Of a stretch of DNA of 14,609 nucleotides, positions 10,073 through 14,609 are shown piece after piece (the first letter of the stretch is position 1; every line of letters begins with the position of its first letter). The position numbers were made by a program, and so were the translations under genes. The notes below the pieces were generated by a model. That model had not been told where the DNA came from, made no database searches, and was given only the letters and a program-made list of their open reading frames with translations. The stretch covers positions 1-14,609 of the forward strand of contig JAUYJZ010000047.1 in the NCBI GenBank assembly GCA_030698465.1, given 5' to 3'. Origin of the DNA: a bacterium. Lineage in GTDB: Bacteria > Patescibacteriota > Minisyncoccia > Minisyncoccales > UBA10102.

Positions 10073-11899
10073 CTATTGTACGTCCTTTTCCCCGTTCTTT
10101 GCAAGATAGAAAGCGCTGGTTATTAAACCTATATGAGAGTAGGCCTGGGGAAAGTTTCCCAGAAACTCTTTGGTTTTAGGATTTATCTCTTCTGCATAGA
10201 GACCCACATGATTGGCAAGCTTTACCAGGTTTGCAAGATGGATTCTTGCGCGCTTCACTTCCCCTGCAAACACCAAAGCATCAACAAGCCAAAAAGAAGC
10301 TGGGAGAAAAGCCCCTTCGCGGCCAGGAAGTCCGTCTTTGGCGGTGTAGCGCATGAGCAAGCCGTTTTGTACCGAAAGTTCCCGCTCAATAGCCTGAAGA
10401 GTGGAGATCATTCTGGGGTTCTTTCCCTCAATAAAACCCACCACGGGCATAAGTAGCAAGGAAGCATCCAGGTCTTTTGAGTCAAACGTCTGCACAAAAG
10501 ACTGCTTTTCTTCTGACCAGCCCCGCTCCATGACTGCGGCAAAGATCGCTTCTTTTTCAGTTCTCCAAACCTCAAGCTCTCCTTCAAAAGAATACTGCTC
10601 TGCAATTTTCAGGGCTCGGTCCAGAGCAACCCAGCACATAACCTTAGAATATACAAAGTGCTCAGCTCCCCCTCTTACCTCCCAGAGGCCCTCATCTGGT
10701 TCTTGCCAAATCTTTGTCACGTAGTTTGCAAATTTGCGCAAGATTTCCCAGGTACTTTCCTCTACCCTGTAGCTTTCATCCATTAAGTGAATATGCCAAA
10801 CGGTATCCAATAGGGAGCCAAAAATATCCCATTGCTTTTGCAGGGCAGCTGAGTTGCCAATGCGAACTGGCTTTGAACCCCTATATCCTTCCAGATGCGG
10901 CAGAATTTCTTCTTTGAGATTGACCTCTCCTTGCAAACCATACATGATCTGCACATTCTTTGGGTCAAAATTCTTCATGCTGCAGCATTCATCCAATAAC
11001 CATTCCACATAGGAGCGTGCTTCCTTTACATAACCCATCTGAAACAGGGCTTGCAGGGTAAAGGAAGAATCGCGAATCCAGGAAAATCGATAATCCCAAT
11101 TCCTTACTCCGCCAATAGCCTCTGGCAAAGAGGCAGTAGGGGCTGCTGCAATAGAGCCTGGCGGTTCAAAAAACAGAATCTTTAGAACCAAAGAAGAGCG
11201 CACCACCATATCATGCCAAGGGCCCGCAACCGGGCAAGATTTCAGGTCGCATCGATGCACCCAATTACGCCAAAAATCTTCAGTAATCTTAAGCTCTTCT
11301 TCATAATGTGCGTCTACTTGATCCTCTGAAGTTGGCTTATGATAGTGAAAAGCAAGGTATGCGGATTCTCCCTCTTTGAGCTGTAGGGTCGAGTGCGCAG
11401 TATTATCTCGTATGAGATATTTCCCGGGCGATACTAGTTTTCCCTTCCTTTTACTTTCATGATCCACTGCAATACCCTTCTCTGTTAAGGAAAGTGCGGT
11501 CTCTCCTCGGGCATAGTCAAAGCGTGGAGCAAACTCTACAGCAAGTTCGCAGGTTCCTTTTATACATACAATCTTTCTATGTATCTCTGCCTTTTCAATC
11601 TCTTCCATATCCTTACCACCTTGAGCTGGAATGTAGTCAATTAACTCAGATGACCCCTTTTTGGTCTGAAATCTTGTAACAAGGATATTGGTTTGCCCTA
11701 AATACTCCTGATGTGAAGTAAACTCCTCTGTTGGAGCAATGCTCCACTTCCCTCCCTTCATATCATCTAAGATGGCAGCAAACACCGAGGGCGAGTTTAA
11801 ATGGGGAGCTGGAGCCCAGTCAATTGACCCATCCTTTGAAACTAGGGCCGCCGACCTTAGATTTCCAATGATGGCATAGTCGCGAATGGGTTTATACAT
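10073..11899 (-). CDS. Glycoside hydrolase family 15 protein (glucoamylase or trehalase type)
   Basis: GH15 enzymes release glucose from starch-like glucans or from trehalose by inversion. The 608-residue protein has the usual N-terminal beta-sandwich region opening with IRDYAIIGNLRSAALVSKDG and an (alpha/alpha)6 catalytic domain from about 225. Landmarks are GGVRNWDYRFSWIRDSS (263-279), EPDEGLWEVRG (400-410), which holds the expected general acid Glu, and LYAEEINPKTKEFLGNFPQ (568-585), which holds the general base Glu. There is no signal peptide, so it acts in the cytoplasm, probably on stored or imported glucan or trehalose. It overlaps the glucokinase gene by 8 bases, which fits a path from released glucose to glucose-6-phosphate. 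It closely resembles the cytoplasmic glucoamylase/trehalase group of bacteria and archaea; exact substrate is unresolved. Confidence 0.92.
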   Translation of the reverse strand: MYKPIRDYAIIGNLRSAALVSKDGSIDWAPAPHLNSPSVFAAILDDMKGGKWSIAPTEEFTSHQEYLGQTNILVTRFQTKKGSSELIDYIPAQGGKDMEEIEKAEIHRKIVCIKGTCELAVEFAPRFDYARGETALSLTEKGIAVDHESKRKGKLVSPGKYLIRDNTAHSTLQLKEGESAYLAFHYHKPTSEDQVDAHYEEELKITEDFWRNWVHRCDLKSCPVAGPWHDMVVRSSLVLKILFFEPPGSIAAAPTASLPEAIGGVRNWDYRFSWIRDSSFTLQALFQMGYVKEARSYVEWLLDECCSMKNFDPKNVQIMYGLQGEVNLKEEILPHLEGYRGSKPVRIGNSAALQKQWDIFGSLLDTVWHIHLMDESYRVEESTWEILRKFANYVTKIWQEPDEGLWEVRGGAEHFVYSKVMCWVALDRALKIAEQYSFEGELEVWRTEKEAIFAAVMERGWSEEKQSFVQTFDSKDLDASLLLMPVVGFIEGKNPRMISTLQAIERELSVQNGLLMRYTAKDGLPGREGAFLPASFWLVDALVFAGEVKRARIHLANLVKLANHVGLYAEEINPKTKEFLGNFPQAYSHIGLITSAFYLAKNGEKDVQ

Positions 11900-12740
11900 C
11901 TTCTTTTTGTTTTGCGAAAATCAGTGCTCCATGCAATCCACCAATGTCTCTGAGCATTCCTTTTTTCAGAGGCGGGGGTTTAGGAAATATGGTCACGGCT
12001 TTTTGATAATAGCTGTTCAAGGAATCCCAGGGAATGCTGGGGGTCCCCAAGATCATGGCTCCTCCCAAAACGACAACATCGGGAGACCAGTGCATCACGG
12101 TATTGTTGAGTCCTACAGCCAACACTTGAGCTAACTCTTCCCAAATTGTTGGGTCAAGAACCTCCCGCGCTTTCTTTCCAGTTCTCCTTTCCAAGGCGGT
12201 CCCCGAAACAAAGCTTTCCAAGTGCCCTTTTCCTTTGCACCCAGGACCACAAGAGACGTCACTCTTGAAATCCACAATCTGGTGCCCAGGCTCAAATCCC
12301 AGGGCACTCCGGTCTTCCTTTCCTTCTATAATGCGGGCTCCTCCAACACCCGTGCTCACAGTAAGATAGGCTACAATAGGATATCCTTGACCGGCTCCAT
12401 GAACTGCCTCTCCTAAGCCCACAAACATTGAATCATTCCCAAGATATGCTGGAACGTTAAATATCCGCTCCAACTCCTTTTTTAAGGGCTTTTGCACCCA
12501 GCTCACAATATGCGGGGAGGCAACAAGCATGGAACGCTGCTCATCTAAAGGGCCTGCAATTCCTACGGCAACTGCTTTTAACGGCTCTCCCCTCAACTCT
12601 TTTTGTATCTTTGAAAAAACCTTTACTGCGTCTTCAAAACTCTTTGGAGTGGAGAGAATAACCGGCTCCTCAATCGTTTCTCCGTCGCGCGAAACAGCGT
12701 AGCGGAACTTCGTGCCTCCAATATCAAACAATAAATACAT
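11892..12740 (-). CDS. ROK family sugar kinase, probable glucokinase
   Basis: ROK kinases phosphorylate hexoses with ATP. The 282-residue protein has the phosphate loop FDIGGTKFR (5-13), the sugar-binding and catalytic segment YLGNDSMFVGLGEA with N102 and D103, the second phosphate loop STGVGG (129-134) and the zinc region EPGHQIVDF...CGPGCKGKGHLESF. The usual ROK zinc ligands are one His and three Cys; here H153, C164 and C168 are kept while the last Cys appears to be His173. Its neighbours, a glucose-releasing glycosidase downstream and 6-phosphogluconolactonase upstream (1-base gap), favour glucose as substrate. No DNA-binding domain is present, so it is a kinase rather than a ROK repressor. 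Confidence 0.9.
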   Translation of the reverse strand: MYLLFDIGGTKFRYAVSRDGETIEEPVILSTPKSFEDAVKVFSKIQKELRGEPLKAVAVGIAGPLDEQRSMLVASPHIVSWVQKPLKKELERIFNVPAYLGNDSMFVGLGEAVHGAGQGYPIVAYLTVSTGVGGARIIEGKEDRSALGFEPGHQIVDFKSDVSCGPGCKGKGHLESFVSGTALERRTGKKAREVLDPTIWEELAQVLAVGLNNTVMHWSPDVVVLGGAMILGTPSIPWDSLNSYYQKAVTIFPKPPPLKKGMLRDIGGLHGALIFAKQKEDV

Positions 12741-12741
12741 A

Positions 12742-13449
12742 TTATTGAATGTCAGTAAAGATATGGACTTCCTTCATCTCATGGATAATACGGGCTGGAG
12801 TCTCCTCAAGCGTCCCCTCGTTCTTGAGCACACGGGAAAGCGCGTCGTGTTTCTCCTTTCCTGCCGCATAGAGTACCACATGGTCCACCATGCGAAAGAA
12901 CGGCATCGTAATGGTTACCCTTAACGAATACTCGTTCTTGTTTCCGGCATCATATCCTACAACCCATCTTTCTCCTTCAAAAAGCTCCTGGAATGCACTT
13001 TTTTCTTTGGGAAATGGCATGATACCCGCGGTATGCCCATCAAGCCCCATGCCTTGGGTTATGATAATTCTTCCTCCGGGGTGTTCTTCGCGCCATTTTC
13101 GCAGGGCATCCTCAAAATGCCTGCTAAACATTTCTATGTCCTGCCCCGATTGCACTCTTGTATCAATAAAATAAGCACCATGTTCTTCTGCTTTCTCAAA
13201 AAAAGATGTTTCTGCGAGTTGTGCAAAATTATTCACTTTGGAATCCTCTGAAAACCGCTCGTCGGCCATCCCGACTATAAAGTTTGGCGGGAAAATCGCA
13301 ACATGCTCTAGTAATTCCAATGAGGAACCCCCAGAAGATAAAAACAGCGTGGGCACATGCGAGTGTGCTTCTAAAGTCTGGTTTAAATATGCAGCTGCCT
13401 TCTCTACTGCCTCCCCTTTGCTCTTTGTCCGGGTAATCTCCATTGTCAT
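12742..13449 (-). CDS. pgl: 6-Phosphogluconolactonase
   Basis: Pgl hydrolyses 6-phosphogluconolactone to 6-phosphogluconate, the second step of the oxidative pentose phosphate pathway. The 235-residue protein has the family's SSGGSS loop (38-43), MADERF (61-66) and the signature GMGLDGHTAGIMPF (133-146), close to the usual GxGxDGHTASLFP. The related glucosamine-6-phosphate deaminases share the fold, but the DGHTAG signature and the adjacent gnd support Pgl. The ATG overlaps the gnd stop (ATGA, 4 bases), a classic coupling arrangement; a second in-frame ATG two codons later is also possible. Glucokinase follows after one base. Confidence 0.93.
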   Translation of the reverse strand: MTMEITRTKSKGEAVEKAAAYLNQTLEAHSHVPTLFLSSGGSSLELLEHVAIFPPNFIVGMADERFSEDSKVNNFAQLAETSFFEKAEEHGAYFIDTRVQSGQDIEMFSRHFEDALRKWREEHPGGRIIITQGMGLDGHTAGIMPFPKEKSAFQELFEGERWVVGYDAGNKNEYSLRVTITMPFFRMVDHVVLYAAGKEKHDALSRVLKNEGTLEETPARIIHEMKEVHIFTDIQ

Positions 13450-14312
13450 ATCTTATGGCCCCCAAACACAGCTCTCAAGGTAGAGAGAATCCTTCCGGTA
13501 AAGCTTGGGTTCTTTTCAGAACGCACCCGAAAATCAAAGGCTCCCTTAATAATGGGGATGGTAACCTTTAGCTTCTTTGCGGTTTTTACGGTCCATTCTC
13601 CTTCTCCTGTATGAGAAACAGATCCTGAAGCCTTTTGTAAATCCTCTCCGTATTTCTCAAATCCCTCTCGTAACCAGTTCACCAGTCGGGAGGTAATAAT
13701 GCTGTTTTGGCTATATACATCAACCACATCGTACAGTCGGAACTTAAAGGGCGCTTTTTTTAGTACGGTAAATCCTTCAGCTAAGGCCTGCATCATGCCA
13801 TACTCAATGCCGTTGTGTATCATCTTTGCAAAGTGTCCTGCCCCGGATTTCCCCATGTACCCAGAACGTGTATCTGAAAGAGCGCGGAACAATGGTTTTA
13901 TTTTTTCATATACCCGCTTCTCCCCGCCCGCCATAATGGCAAATCTCCCCTGCTTAATGGACACGGGACCTCCTGAAATCCCTGTATCCAAATAATGAAT
14001 CCCTTTCTTTTTCAATCTTGCAGCTCTTCTCATGGAATCTTCAAAAAAAGAATTGCCACCATCAATAACCACATCCCCTCTTTTGAGAACATGAAGCAGC
14101 CCAGAAAGTACCTGGTCAACGGGTTTGCCCGCAGGAACCATAAGGAACACGATGCGCGGAGAAAGAAGATTGAGGGTAAGTTCCGAAATTGAAGATACGG
14201 TCCCGCGCGCTTGGATATCGTATGTTTCGACTTTCCAGCCTTTCTGGCGCAATCTCTGCACCATCGGCCTACCCATCTTCCCTAAACCTATAAAACCTAA
14301 TTGCTTATGCAT
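13446..14312 (-). CDS. gnd: 6-Phosphogluconate dehydrogenase, short decarboxylating form
   Basis: Gnd oxidises and decarboxylates 6-phosphogluconate to ribulose-5-phosphate, yielding NAD(P)H. The 288-residue protein is the short GntZ/YqeC-like form rather than the 470-residue E. coli type. It has GFIGLGKMGRPM (6-17), DGGNS (84-88), DTGISGG (109-115) and the catalytic helix GHFAKMIHNGIEYGMMQA with Lys163 and Asn167, plus GSVSHTGEGEWT (about 231-242). Asp32 at the end of the second strand suggests NAD+ rather than NADP+. It heads a gnd-pgl-kinase-glycosidase run. No Shine-Dalgarno site lies before ATG 14312. Fifteen bases upstream ends a short reading frame that starts with a second copy of the gnd N-terminus and continues into repeat copy B. 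Confidence 0.94.
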   Translation of the reverse strand: MHKQLGFIGLGKMGRPMVQRLRQKGWKVETYDIQARGTVSSISELTLNLLSPRIVFLMVPAGKPVDQVLSGLLHVLKRGDVVIDGGNSFFEDSMRRAARLKKKGIHYLDTGISGGPVSIKQGRFAIMAGGEKRVYEKIKPLFRALSDTRSGYMGKSGAGHFAKMIHNGIEYGMMQALAEGFTVLKKAPFKFRLYDVVDVYSQNSIITSRLVNWLREGFEKYGEDLQKASGSVSHTGEGEWTVKTAKKLKVTIPIIKGAFDFRVRSEKNPSFTGRILSTLRAVFGGHKI

Positions 14313-14327
14313 AGTTAAAGTATTCTA

Positions 14328-14498
14328 CTATAATCCTGTTTTTGAAAACGCTTTGCCTTCAGCAGTTTTCCAAAACAGGCCCTGGATTTGCATTATTCGT
14401 CCCGCAGGGACGCGGGACGGCGCAAATCCGCCAAAAGCAAAGCAGTTTGCTTTTGGCCCCATTTTTCCAAGCCCTATAAATCCAATTTCTTTTTTCAT
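14328..14498 (-). pseudogene. Remnant of a second gnd (14 codons) fused in frame to repeat copy B
   Basis: From ATG 14498 the frame reads MKKEIGFIGLGKMG, clearly the cofactor-binding N-terminus of a 6-phosphogluconate dehydrogenase. From codon 15 it passes into the three-hairpin repeat and stays open to a TAG at 14330-14328, 56 codons in total. The 14 codons match the intact gnd downstream at protein level (MHKQLGFIGLGKMG) but differ at many third positions, so this is a diverged paralogue or foreign copy rather than a recent duplication. AGAAGGG ends one base before the ATG, an AGG-type site at the same close spacing as before fusA. A translated 56-residue leader peptide is a possible alternative to a dead remnant. 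Confidence 0.75.
14335..14461. repeat. Three-hairpin repeat element, copy B
   Basis: This has the same layout and orientation as copy A at 3288-3412. Hairpin 1: CCTGTTTT (14335-14342) with AAAACAGG (14372-14379), one mismatch, then GAAAAC/GTTTTC. Hairpin 2: GGATTTGC (14384-14391) with GCAAATCC (14422-14429), inner stem CGTCCCG/CGGGACG (14398-14404, 14413-14419). Hairpin 3: 12 perfect pairs (14430-14441 with 14446-14457) with the same GCAG loop as copy A. It occupies the space between the gnd remnant and intact gnd. Confidence 0.88.
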
Positions 14499-14507
14499 AC
14501 CCTTCTG

Positions 14508-14555
14508 AAAACTTACTCTCGGTAAGGTGTGGATAACTTACCGAGAGTAAGTTTT
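14508..14555 (-). terminator. Perfect 19-bp hairpin terminator upstream of gnd
   Basis: AAAACTTACTCTCGGTAAG (14508-14526) is exactly complementary to 14537-14555 with a 10-base loop. On minus it begins one base after a TAA stop codon and ends in TTTT, fitting termination of the gene entering from the right edge; it is symmetrical and could work both ways. It isolates the gnd-doxX operon from upstream transcription. Confidence 0.75.
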
Positions 14556-14556
14556 A

Positions 14557-14609
14557 TTAAGTTTCTATCACAGGGGCGCCTTTCAGATATGATACCAAAG
14601 GAACCTTTG
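14557..14609 (-). CDS. 3' end of an unidentified gene entering from the right edge
   Basis: One minus-strand frame is open from the edge and ends KVPLVSYLKGAPVIET-stop, with the TAA (14559-14557) directly before a strong terminator hairpin, which is what a real gene end looks like. Sixteen residues are too few to identify the product. Given the gnd-pgl-glucokinase run downstream, glucose-6-phosphate dehydrogenase or another sugar-phosphate enzyme would fit, but this is only context. Confidence 0.45.
   Translation of the reverse strand, partial: KVPLVSYLKGAPVIET

Noticed and set aside
10401..10724. Plus-strand frames opposite the GH15 gene
   Set aside because: Shadows of a long, well-conserved gene on minus.
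13446..13448. Alternative code with TGA as sense (Gracilibacteria/SR1)
   Set aside because: gnd and rpsG end at TGA exactly where their families end, and gnd overlaps pgl there in the usual ATGA form.

Overview
The window looks like a chromosomal segment from a Patescibacteria/CPR genome, most likely Parcubacteria-like. The support is indirect. The S12 and S7 genes are of bacterial type. The bL28 is a very short CxxC/CxxC form. A 53-residue DUF5679 zinc-ribbon protein of the type seen in that group is present, the NDK carries an insertion, most genes lack a convincing Shine-Dalgarno site, and compact operons alternate with hairpin-rich spacers. TGA ends rpsG and gnd at the expected places, so the standard bacterial code is used. 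Almost everything is on the minus strand; only bL28, tRNA-Pro and one small hypothetical gene are on plus.

Left part (1-3110): the str operon on the minus strand, rpsL-rpsG-fusA, with fusA cut by the left edge. A near-consensus promoter sits only about 10 bases before rpsL, implying a leaderless mRNA. The 306-bp rpsG-fusA spacer is packed with hairpins, one of which spans the end of rpsG. Upstream lie an M50 site-2 protease gene and, divergent from it, rpmB (bL28), also with a promoter placed for a leaderless transcript.

Middle (3110-5870): tRNA-Pro(GGG), then a 125-bp three-hairpin repeat (copy A), a small conserved-looking protein, and a minus-strand noncoding RNA with its own extended -10 promoter and terminator whose rod-plus-bubble fold resembles 6S RNA. 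Then come ndk, a secreted or anchored ComEC-type metallo-beta-lactamase protein, and the DUF5679 gene, separated by long perfect hairpins.

Right part (5919-14312): one tightly packed minus-strand run, gnd-pgl-glucokinase(ROK)-GH15 glycosidase-trxB-dsbA-dsbA-VKOR-SDR-doxX. Spacings run from a 38-base overlap to a 39-base gap. The first four genes can release glucose, phosphorylate it and take it through most of the oxidative pentose phosphate branch to make reducing power. The next four (thioredoxin reductase, two membrane-anchored thiol oxidoreductases, VKOR) handle thiol-disulfide exchange.

Upstream of gnd is copy B of the three-hairpin repeat, fused in frame to a 14-codon remnant of a second, diverged gnd gene. 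Copies A and B differ by paired compensatory changes in their stems, which is the strongest sign in this window of an undescribed structured element.
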